Of a stretch of DNA of 64,000 bases, positions 1 through 7,179 are shown in pieces. The stretch lies in NCBI GenBank assembly GCA_022510745.1, contig JAFLSY010000002.1, positions 186,001 to 250,000 of the forward strand, read 5' to 3'. The notes beneath the pieces are model-generated. The model had not been told where the DNA came from. It made no database searches and saw only the letters and a program-made list of their open reading frames with translations. The DNA comes from Lachnospiraceae bacterium (GTDB lineage: Bacteria; Bacillota; Clostridia; Lachnospirales; Lachnospiraceae). Within the stretch, counting starts at the first letter, position 1. Every line of letters starts with the position of its first letter. The translations under genes were made by a program, and so were the position numbers.

Positions 1-2
1 GC

Positions 3-1391
3 AGTTATATTGTGGATCTGATGGAACACATGGCGCTGTCCCGGCCGGATATTTCTTTTAAGCTATCAGTAAACGGGCAGGTTAAATTCCACACTTCAGG
101 AAATGGGGATTTAAAAGAGGTCATCTACCGTATCTACGGCAGAGAAATAGCTGGAAATCTGGTGCCTGTTTCTGCAGAGGCAGAAGGGATTGCTATTTCA
201 GGTTATCTCGGTAAGCCCATATTAAACCGTTCTAACCGAAATTTTGAAAACTATTATATTAACGGCAGGTATATCAAAAGTAATCTGTTATCAAAAGCTA
301 TAGAAGAAGGCTACAGCCAGTACTTAATGCAGCATAAATTTCCTTTTGTGGTGCTTCATTTTGCGGTAGATACCGCACTGGTAGATGTGAATGTACATCC
401 CACCAAAATGGATGTCCGGTTTACGGAAGGCGAGAGGCTGTATCATTTTATTTCTGAAACCATTGCAGAGGCTCTGCATCAGAAAGAAATGATACCGGAA
501 GTGGTGCTGGAAGAAAAGGTCCCTGAAGGCATCAAGATGCAGGAATCCAAAGTTTCCGTACCGGAACCCAAGGTTTCCGTACCGGAACCCTTTGAAGAGG
601 TCCGCACCAGACAATTTCAGGTAATGGAAGAAATGAAATATGAAGCTGAAAAGCCAAAAATGCAAGATTTCCTGCAAAAACCGGTTTGGAGCAGGGTTAA
701 GACAGACGATTTTTTAGGAGAAAATGCCGAAAATGCAGAAACTCTTGCAAATCCAGAGATAAAGACGGAACAAATGGACCTGTTTGAGGAAAAGCTGCTG
801 ACTGCAGAAAACAGGGAAAGTTATCGGATTCTTGGGCAGATTTTCGATACCTACTGGCTGATCGCTTTTCAGGATAAGCTCTTTATTGTAGACCAGCATG
901 CAGCGCATGAAAAAGTAAAGTATGAAAGACTGATCGGGCAGTTTCGGGAAAAGACCATCGTATCTCAGGGTTTAAATCCCCCCATTGTTGCGACGCTGAC
1001 TGCAAAGGAGGAGCAGGTGCTTTCGGAGTATCGGGAGGTGTTTGCGCATCTTGGCTTTGAGATTGAAGAGTTCGGCGGCAGCGAATATGCATTGAGGGGT
1101 GTGCCAGTGGATCTTTATGGCTGTGATGAGAAGGAATTGTTTCTGGAAGTATTGGACGAATTGGCAGAGGGCCCTACCTATAAGAATTTGACAGTGGTGG
1201 AAGAGAAACTGGCTTCCATGGCCTGCAAAGCGGCCGTAAAAGGGAATAATCGTTTACAGACGGCGGAGATGGAGGAATTGCTGAATGAGCTGCTGACATT
1301 GGAGAACCCCTATAATTGTCCCCATGGCAGACCAACCATCATTTCCATGAGCAAATATGAAATCGAGAAAAAGTTTAAACGAATTGTGTAA
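3..1391 (+). CDS. mutL: DNA mismatch repair protein MutL, 5' end cut by window
   Basis: MutL couples mismatch recognition by MutS to strand removal. The open frame runs in from the window edge, so the N-terminal ATPase part lies upstream; what is here begins in the transducer domain, followed by a variable linker and the C-terminal dimerisation/endonuclease domain. The endonuclease metal site is visible as DQHAAHEKVKYE near position 890, with ACKAAVKGN and CPHGRP further on, which marks the nicking type of MutL found where MutH is absent. The linker carries a perfect heptad duplication (KVSVPEP twice). miaA follows after 8 bases, the usual mutL-miaA pairing. Identification is firm; only the start is unknown. 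Confidence 0.97.
   Translation, partial: SYIVDLMEHMALSRPDISFKLSVNGQVKFHTSGNGDLKEVIYRIYGREIAGNLVPVSAEAEGIAISGYLGKPILNRSNRNFENYYINGRYIKSNLLSKAIEEGYSQYLMQHKFPFVVLHFAVDTALVDVNVHPTKMDVRFTEGERLYHFISETIAEALHQKEMIPEVVLEEKVPEGIKMQESKVSVPEPKVSVPEPFEEVRTRQFQVMEEMKYEAEKPKMQDFLQKPVWSRVKTDDFLGENAENAETLANPEIKTEQMDLFEEKLLTAENRESYRILGQIFDTYWLIAFQDKLFIVDQHAAHEKVKYERLIGQFREKTIVSQGLNPPIVATLTAKEEQVLSEYREVFAHLGFEIEEFGGSEYALRGVPVDLYGCDEKELFLEVLDELAEGPTYKNLTVVEEKLASMACKAAVKGNNRLQTAEMEELLNELLTLENPYNCPHGRPTIISMSKYEIEKKFKRIV
549..590 (+). repeat. Tandem 21-bp repeat in mutL linker
   Basis: Two in-frame 21-base units, each encoding KVSVPEP, differ at one base (AAA against AAG). They fall in the disordered linker of MutL, so unit gain or loss would be tolerated. 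Confidence 0.9.
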
Positions 1392-1399
1392 GGGAGAGT

Positions 1400-2365
1400 A
1401 TGGAACAGAAAAGACCTTTGATCGTACTCAGCGGCCCTACGGCTGCAGGCAAGACCAAATTGTCCTTAGCTTTGGCTAAAGCCATCGGCGGAGAAATCAT
1501 TTCCGCGGATTCCATGCAGGTGTATAAGCATATGGATATTGGTTCGGCCAAAATAAAACCGGAAGAGATGGAGGGCATTCCCCATCATTTGATCGATATA
1601 CTGGAGCCGGAAGACGAATTTAATGTGGTGATTTTTCAAAAACTCTGTAAAGATGCCATGGAAGGTATTTATGAACGGGGGCATATTCCGATTCTGACAG
1701 GAGGAACCGGGTTTTATATTCAGGCGGTGCTCTATGATATTGATTTTACAAAAAACGATGGGGACACCTCATACAGGGAGCAGTTAGAAACACTGGCAAA
1801 GGAGCAGGGGAGTGAATATCTGCATCAGATGCTTGTCCGGGTGGATCCTAAATCTGCGGATGCCATTCATCCAAACAATGTAAAGCGCATGATCAGGGCC
1901 TTGGAGTTTGCCCATCAGACAAATGAGTCCATTTCGGCTCATAACGAAGAACAGAGAAAAAGAGAAAGCCGCTATGCATCCTGCTATTTCGTATTGACCG
2001 ATGAGCGGGAACAGCTTTATGAACGCATTGACAGACGGGTGGATGAGATGTTTGAGGCCGGACTGCTTAAAGAGGTGACGGCATTAAAAGAGAGGGGCTG
2101 CACCCGTAATATGGTGTCCATGCAGGGATTAGGTTACAAGGAATTGTTCTCTTATCTGGAGGGGGAAATCAGTCTGGAAGAAGCCATATACCGCATCAAA
2201 CGGGATACCAGACATTTTGCCAAACGACAGCTGACTTGGTTTAAGCGGGAAAAAGACGTGATCTGGTATCACAAGGGAGAATTTGGTTATGACGAAGGGG
2301 CAATACTAAAAGATATGGAAAAACGGATTGCCCGGTGCATAGAGGAAAACGAGGACAGGATATGA
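1400..2365 (+). CDS. miaA: tRNA dimethylallyltransferase MiaA
   Basis: MiaA transfers a dimethylallyl group to N6 of A37 in tRNAs that read UNN codons. The 321-residue length fits the family. The P-loop GPTAAGKT lies at residues 12-19, followed by the DSMQVY motif, the GGTGFYIQAVL segment and the C-terminal KRDTRHFAKRQLTWF stretch, all typical of MiaA. The start ATG at 1400 follows AAGGGAG. It is translated between mutL and a PLP enzyme, its stop overlapping the next start (ATGA), so the three genes form one operon. Confidence 0.97.
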   Translation: MEQKRPLIVLSGPTAAGKTKLSLALAKAIGGEIISADSMQVYKHMDIGSAKIKPEEMEGIPHHLIDILEPEDEFNVVIFQKLCKDAMEGIYERGHIPILTGGTGFYIQAVLYDIDFTKNDGDTSYREQLETLAKEQGSEYLHQMLVRVDPKSADAIHPNNVKRMIRALEFAHQTNESISAHNEEQRKRESRYASCYFVLTDEREQLYERIDRRVDEMFEAGLLKEVTALKERGCTRNMVSMQGLGYKELFSYLEGEISLEEAIYRIKRDTRHFAKRQLTWFKREKDVIWYHKGEFGYDEGAILKDMEKRIARCIEENEDRI

Positions 2366-3657
2366 AAGAAGATTTAAAAACACAGTATGCCGCCATGGGT
2401 ATTTCCGAAGAGGTTTATGCTTACGGAGAAAGAGTGGAAAGCGCGTTAAAAGAAAGATTTATGGCTATTGACGAAGTTGCGGAATACAATCAGTTAAAAG
2501 TGCTTGCCGCCATGCAGGCGCATCAGGTGAGCGAGGCCTGTTTATTGGGGACTTCCGGCTATGGTTATAACGACTTGGGCAGGGATACACTGGAGCAGGT
2601 CTATGCTTCCGTATTTCACACGCAGGATGCATTGGTGCGTCCGCAGATTACCTGCGGTACCCATGCGCTGGCTCTGGCATTATTGAGCAATCTGAGACCG
2701 GGGGACGAGCTGCTTTCTCCGGTAGGAAAACCCTATGATACACTGGAGGAGGTTATTGGAATCAGACCTTCTAAAGGTTCCCTGCAGGAATATGGTATCA
2801 GCTACAGGCAGGTGGATCTGCTGCCCGACGGCGGCTTTGATTATGACAATATTAAAATGGCAATCAACGAGAAAACCAAATTGGTTACCATTCAGCGTTC
2901 TAAAGGGTATCAGACAAGGCCCACGCTTTCCGTAGCCCGTATCGGGGAACTGATTGCCTTTATCAAAGGGATAAAGCCGGATATTATCTGCATGGTGGAT
3001 AACTGTTACGGTGAATTTGTTGAAAAGCTGGAGCCGTCGGATGTAGGAGCGGACATGGTAGTGGGCTCCTTGATTAAAAATCCGGGCGGAGGATTGGCTC
3101 CCATCGGCGGTTATATTGCAGGAACCAAAGAATGTGTGGAGAATGCCGCTTACAGGCTGACTTCTCCCGGACTGGGCAAGGAAGTAGGCGCTTCCTTGGG
3201 GATCTTAAATGACTTTTATCAAGGGCTTTTTTTGGCCCCCACAGTGACGGCAGGAGCCTTAAAAGGCGCCATATTTGCAGCCAATATTTATGAAAATCTG
3301 GGTTTTGCGGTGGTTCCGGACGGACAGGAGAGCAGACATGATATTATTCAGGCGGTGACCTTTGGTACGCCGGAGGGTGTTATTGCTTTCTGTCAGGGGA
3401 TTCAGGCCGCGGCGCCGGTGGATGCTCATGTAACTCCCGAACCTTGGGATATGCCGGGCTATGATTCTCAGGTCATTATGGCTGCTGGGGCGTTTGTGTC
3501 CGGTTCTTCCATCGAGCTTTCGGCGGACGGTCCCATTAAACCGCCGTATGCAGTTTATTTTCAGGGAGGACTTACTTGGCAGCATGCAAAATTCGGCATA
3601 CTGAAGTCCCTGCAGGCTTTGGTGGATAAGGGAATTGTGTCGAAAAAATTTCCATAA
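2362..3657 (+). CDS. PLP-dependent methionine gamma-lyase-like protein (YnbB/aluminium resistance family)
   Basis: This 431-residue protein belongs to the fold-type I PLP enzymes annotated as methionine gamma-lyase family or aluminium resistance protein. The probable PLP lysine is K239 in GSLIKNPGGG, preceded by the MVDNCYGEF segment that would hold the cofactor aspartate; the early GYGYNDLGRDTLE motif is typical of the family. The physiological substrate is not established. The ATG at 2362 is chosen because it overlaps the miaA stop as ATGA and follows GAGGACAGGA; an in-frame ATG at 2335 lies inside miaA and has no ribosome site. It commonly follows miaA in Clostridia. Confidence 0.85.
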   Translation: MKEDLKTQYAAMGISEEVYAYGERVESALKERFMAIDEVAEYNQLKVLAAMQAHQVSEACLLGTSGYGYNDLGRDTLEQVYASVFHTQDALVRPQITCGTHALALALLSNLRPGDELLSPVGKPYDTLEEVIGIRPSKGSLQEYGISYRQVDLLPDGGFDYDNIKMAINEKTKLVTIQRSKGYQTRPTLSVARIGELIAFIKGIKPDIICMVDNCYGEFVEKLEPSDVGADMVVGSLIKNPGGGLAPIGGYIAGTKECVENAAYRLTSPGLGKEVGASLGILNDFYQGLFLAPTVTAGALKGAIFAANIYENLGFAVVPDGQESRHDIIQAVTFGTPEGVIAFCQGIQAAAPVDAHVTPEPWDMPGYDSQVIMAAGAFVSGSSIELSADGPIKPPYAVYFQGGLTWQHAKFGILKSLQALVDKGIVSKKFP

Positions 3658-3694
3658 AATTTATATACAGTGGGCTAAAATTATGATAGAATTA

Positions 3695-3710
3695 ATTCCA
3701 TATGTGGAAT
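3695..3710. promoter_or_regulatory. Near-perfect 16-bp palindrome upstream of DUF4321 gene
   Basis: ATTCCATATGTGGAAT is a dyad with one mismatched pair, lying 31 bases before the proposed TTG start. A TATGAT hexamer at 3682-3687 could be a -10 element, but no good -35 accompanies it. It could be an operator or a small hairpin; function is unknown. Confidence 0.35.
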
Positions 3711-3741
3711 ATTGACAAATGACGGAAGCGAGGATGCGGCA

Positions 3742-3981
3742 TTGAAAAAATGGAACTGGACATTGGTGATACTGGTACTTATCGGTTTTGTGATCGGACG
3801 ATTTATCGGCACCTATTTTGACGGCTCCTGGCTGAACTATGGTCAGAACTTTGGTTTGAATTCACCGGTGGTGCTGGATCTTGGTTTTATCATACTGACT
3901 CTGGGGCTGCAGATCAGTATCAATATCGCCAGTGTTATTGGTGTGATCATCTCTCTGGTCGTATACCGTTTTATCCGTTAG
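3742..3981 (+). CDS. Small DUF4321 membrane protein
   Basis: A 79-residue protein with two membrane segments (about residues 5-24 and 43-75) and a short polar link, fitting the DUF4321 family found near radC and mreB in Clostridia. No function is known. I prefer the TTG at 3742 (protein start KKWNWTLVILV) because GCGAGG lies 9 bases upstream and family members begin with a lysine-rich stretch just before the first helix; a TTG at 3712 would add ten residues. Its position before radC-mreB hints at an envelope role, which is inference. Confidence 0.75.
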   Translation: MKKWNWTLVILVLIGFVIGRFIGTYFDGSWLNYGQNFGLNSPVVLDLGFIILTLGLQISINIASVIGVIISLVVYRFIR

Positions 3982-4032
3982 GTTTCACATATAACCGGGA
4001 AGTCCATGCGTGAGAAGGGGATTGGAGGACGT

Positions 4033-4725
4033 ATGGACAAACAAAAAGAAAAGAATCAGGTGCGGCTGCGCCCTTATGAGAAATTCATAAAATTTGGTGC
4101 GGAAAGCCTAACAGAAACCGAACTGTTGGCAATTATACTTCGAACCGGCAGCCGAGAGGAGGATGTGGAGACTCTTGCAGCCCACATTCTCAAACTGGCA
4201 GGGTATGGGGAACAGGGTTTGTTAGGACTGCACCGCATCAGTATGGAGCAGCTGCTGCAGATTAAGGGAATCGGCAGGGTGAAAGCCATACAATTAAAAT
4301 GTGTTATGGAATTCTGCACCAGAGTGGCACAAACCCGTGCCCGGACGGCGCTTACATTCAACAGATCCGGTACGGTGGCCGCCTACTATATGGAGATGCT
4401 GCGCCACAGGCGCAGGGAGTGCGTATTTCTGCTGTTACTGGATACCAAAGGACAGCTGATAAGAGAGCTGGAGCTCTCCAGAGGGACGGTCAAATCCTCG
4501 CTGCTTTCTCCGAGGGAGGTCTTCGTGGAGGCACTGAAAGCCGAGGCCGTCAATATCATATTGCTGCACAATCATCCCAGCGGCGACCCGACGCCCAGCA
4601 GGGAGGATATGACGGTGACGGAGAACATCGCCAAACTGGGATGCATACTGGATATTCCTCTGATAGACCACATCATTATCGGAGATAACAAGTATATCAG
4701 CTTTAAAGAACAGGGTTATCTATAA
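4033..4725 (+). CDS. radC: RadC family JAB/JAMM protein
   Basis: A 230-residue RadC-type protein: an N-terminal helix-hairpin-helix part (about residues 60-90) and a JAMM metalloprotease-like domain with H179, H181 and D192 in HNHPSGDPTPSRED. The name comes from an old E. coli mutant; the true role is not settled. The ATG at 4033 has GGAGG five bases upstream and is preferred over an ATG at 4006 that has no ribosome site. It directly precedes mreB by 16 bases, an arrangement conserved in many Firmicutes. Confidence 0.93.
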   Translation: MDKQKEKNQVRLRPYEKFIKFGAESLTETELLAIILRTGSREEDVETLAAHILKLAGYGEQGLLGLHRISMEQLLQIKGIGRVKAIQLKCVMEFCTRVAQTRARTALTFNRSGTVAAYYMEMLRHRRRECVFLLLLDTKGQLIRELELSRGTVKSSLLSPREVFVEALKAEAVNIILLHNHPSGDPTPSREDMTVTENIAKLGCILDIPLIDHIIIGDNKYISFKEQGYL

Positions 4726-4741
4726 GAAAGGGGTTGTTATT

Positions 4742-5752
4742 TTGGCCAATAATACATTTGCGATCGATCTTGGTACCAGCAATATTAAAATTTACAGCAG
4801 AAATGATGACAGTATCATGGTGGAAAAGAACATGATAGCCATTGAAAATAAAAGTAATATTTTCGCCTATGGCAATTCTGCATTTGAAATGTATGAGAAA
4901 GCGCCCGTAAATATTCATATTTCTTATCCACTCTGCAACGGTGTGATAGCGGATATCAAAAATATGGAAACGCTGATCCGTTACTTCATAGAGGATTTAA
5001 TGAAAGGAAGCATCCGGCCTGCGGATTATTTAATTGCCGTTCCTACGGATGTGACCGAGGTGGAGAAAAGAGCTTTTTATGACTTGGTCAAAGATGCCAA
5101 TGTAAAGGCACGCAAGATCATGGTGGTGGAAAAGGCTGTAGCGGACGGTCTTGGCATGGATATTGACGTCAAAAATTCTCAGGGTGTGCTGGTAGTCAAT
5201 GTGGGATATGATACAACTGAGATTTCCATTCTGTCTCTGGGCGGTATTGTATTAAGCCGTCTGATCAAGGTGGGAGGCCTGAAATTTGATGAGGCAATCC
5301 GGAACGCAGTCAGGAAAGAGTTTTCTCTCATCATCGGCGGCAAGACTGCCGAAAATGTGAAGATGAGCCTAAAAGAATTGGAACAGGAAAGAAAAGGAGC
5401 TATTGTATACGGTAGGGATATTGTGACCGGTCTGCCGGTGGAGAGGGAAATTCCCACTGCGCTGGTGGATGAGTGCCTAGATGAGCATTTTAATACGATT
5501 ATTGATAATGTAAAAGTGATCTTGGAGCGCACGCCCCCCGAACTGGCTGCGGATATTTACAGACATGGCGTCTATTTAACCGGCGGTGCCTCTCAGGTAA
5601 ATCATCTGGCGCAGAAGCTGGGAAAGGGAACCGGACTAAAGATCAATAGTTCCGAGAATCCGGTGGAAAGCGTTGTGATGGGGCTTTCCAAGATCATCAA
5701 GGATGATAATTATAAAACCGTAGCTTACGCGATTGAAGGAATGAGTAAATGA
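4742..5752 (+). CDS. mreB: Rod shape-determining protein MreB
   Basis: Actin-like ATPase that forms membrane-bound filaments guiding the elongasome. At 336 residues it is full length, with the phosphate-1 motif AIDLGTSN at residues 5-12, the VNVGYDTTEISIL phosphate-2 motif and YLTGGASQV for the adenosine site. It starts at TTG (4742) after AAGGGG; no ATG is available near the family start. It is followed by mreC with a 4-base overlap, so mreBCD and PBP2 form the elongation operon. Confidence 0.96.
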   Translation: MANNTFAIDLGTSNIKIYSRNDDSIMVEKNMIAIENKSNIFAYGNSAFEMYEKAPVNIHISYPLCNGVIADIKNMETLIRYFIEDLMKGSIRPADYLIAVPTDVTEVEKRAFYDLVKDANVKARKIMVVEKAVADGLGMDIDVKNSQGVLVVNVGYDTTEISILSLGGIVLSRLIKVGGLKFDEAIRNAVRKEFSLIIGGKTAENVKMSLKELEQERKGAIVYGRDIVTGLPVEREIPTALVDECLDEHFNTIIDNVKVILERTPPELAADIYRHGVYLTGGASQVNHLAQKLGKGTGLKINSSENPVESVVMGLSKIIKDDNYKTVAYAIEGMSK

Positions 5753-6630
5753 GTCCAATAATAAAGCAAAAAGGGGAGAGGTTTTCTCTGCCGGGAAAAT
5801 ATCTCCTTTTTATTTTAACTGTCCTGTGTACGGCCATGATGCTTATGACTTTCAGTACGGATATTTTTAACAGACCGTTAAACACCTTGATGGGATATGT
5901 GGTAGTGCCCTTTCAGCGCGGAATCAGTAATGTGGGCGGCTGGCTCTCCACGCGCTCTGAGGAGCTTGCACAGATCAGAGTGCTGCTGCAGGAAAACGAA
6001 GCTCTCAAACAGCAGGTAAATGAGCTGACACTTGAAAATACCCGTCTTCAGCAGGACCGATACGAATTGAATAGGTTACGTGAGTTGTTTGAACTATCCG
6101 AACAGTATGCCGACTATGAAAAAATCGGTGCCCGCATTATTGCCAGAGATTCCAGCAATTGGTACCATAGCTTTACCATCGACAAAGGAATGGAAGATGG
6201 GCTGGAAGTGGATATGAATGTTATCGCAGGCAGCGGCAAAGAAGGCGGTCTGGTGGGTCGAATTGTTTCCGTAGGACCTAACTGGGCCAAGGTGGTATCC
6301 ATTATTTCCGATAATTCAAATGTGAGCGGGCAGATGTTAGCTACCGGAGACAAGCTGATCGTTTCCGGCGATCTGGAGTTGATGCAGAACGGACAGATCA
6401 GGTTCTCCCAGCTTTTGGACAGTGCGGGAGTGGTGGTAAGCGGAGATAAGATTGTGACCTCGGATATCAGCGATAAGTATCTGCCCGGTATCTTGATAGG
6501 GTATATCGGAGATATCAATCTGGATTCTAATAAACTGACGAAATCCGGAACGGTCACGCCTGCGGTGGATTTTGAACATTTAGATGAAGTGCTGGTAATT
6601 TTGACTATAAAGCAGACAGCGGATAAATAG
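5749..6630 (+). CDS. mreC: Rod shape-determining protein MreC
   Basis: MreC is a bitopic membrane protein that links MreB filaments to PBP2. The 293-residue sequence shows an N-terminal transmembrane helix (about residues 18-36), a coiled coil (about 75-115, heptad-like LLQENEALKQQVNELTLEN) and the two beta-barrel outer region. The start ATG overlaps the mreB stop as ATGA. Order mreB-mreC-mreD-PBP2 supports co-translation. Confidence 0.95.
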   Translation: MSPIIKQKGERFSLPGKYLLFILTVLCTAMMLMTFSTDIFNRPLNTLMGYVVVPFQRGISNVGGWLSTRSEELAQIRVLLQENEALKQQVNELTLENTRLQQDRYELNRLRELFELSEQYADYEKIGARIIARDSSNWYHSFTIDKGMEDGLEVDMNVIAGSGKEGGLVGRIVSVGPNWAKVVSIISDNSNVSGQMLATGDKLIVSGDLELMQNGQIRFSQLLDSAGVVVSGDKIVTSDISDKYLPGILIGYIGDINLDSNKLTKSGTVTPAVDFEHLDEVLVILTIKQTADK

Positions 6631-6660
6631 TTTATAGGGCGAATATGGAAGGGATATGCG

Positions 6661-7179
6661 TTGAGAAGAAAACTGGTTGTTGCCATCTTAATATTGTTTT
6701 GTTTTCTGCTGCAGTGCACGGTCTTTCAAAGCATTGCCTTTAATGGGATTTCCCCTAATCTGCTGATCGTACTGACGGCGGCCTGCGGTTTTATGCGGGG
6801 CGAGAAAGAGGGGCTTGTTATCGGCTTCTTCTGCGGTCTGATCTGCGATGTTTTTTACGGGGACGTCATTGGATTTTATGCACTGATAACCATGTATATC
6901 GGTTATCTCAACGGCAAATTTTCGGGCGTTTTTTATCCTGAGGATATCAAACTACCCATGGGCCTGATTATTGTCAGCGACCTATCCTATGGACTGATCT
7001 GCTATATTTTCCTGTTTTTATTACGCGGAAAGCTGAATTTTCCTTATTATTTTTTACATATCATATTGCCGGAAATGGTGTATACCACGGTGATTACCCT
7101 TTTCTTATACCCTTTGATCTTATGGATAAACACGTGGTTGGAAAAGGCGGAAAAAAGAGGAGCACAGAAATTTGGTTGA
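6661..7179 (+). CDS. mreD: Rod shape-determining protein MreD
   Basis: A 172-residue, very hydrophobic protein with about five membrane helices, fitting MreD, the integral membrane part of the elongasome. The start is TTG at 6661, 7 bases after GGAAGGG; the ATG at 6656 is out of frame and stops at once. Its last 8 bases overlap the PBP2 start. Confidence 0.92.
   Translation: MRRKLVVAILILFCFLLQCTVFQSIAFNGISPNLLIVLTAACGFMRGEKEGLVIGFFCGLICDVFYGDVIGFYALITMYIGYLNGKFSGVFYPEDIKLPMGLIIVSDLSYGLICYIFLFLLRGKLNFPYYFLHIILPEMVYTTVITLFLYPLILWINTWLEKAEKRGAQKFG

Noticed and set aside
549..590. Short tandem repeat as a possible CRISPR seed
   Set aside because: Only two adjoining units without spacers, in frame within mutL.
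4299..4688. A 129-codon + strand frame inside radC
   Set aside because: Lies in another frame of a gene with an intact JAMM motif; composition (G, R, Q rich) is that of a shifted frame.
6114..6719. A 201-codon - strand frame across mreC
   Set aside because: Opposite a well-supported mreC; no family features and no ribosome site.
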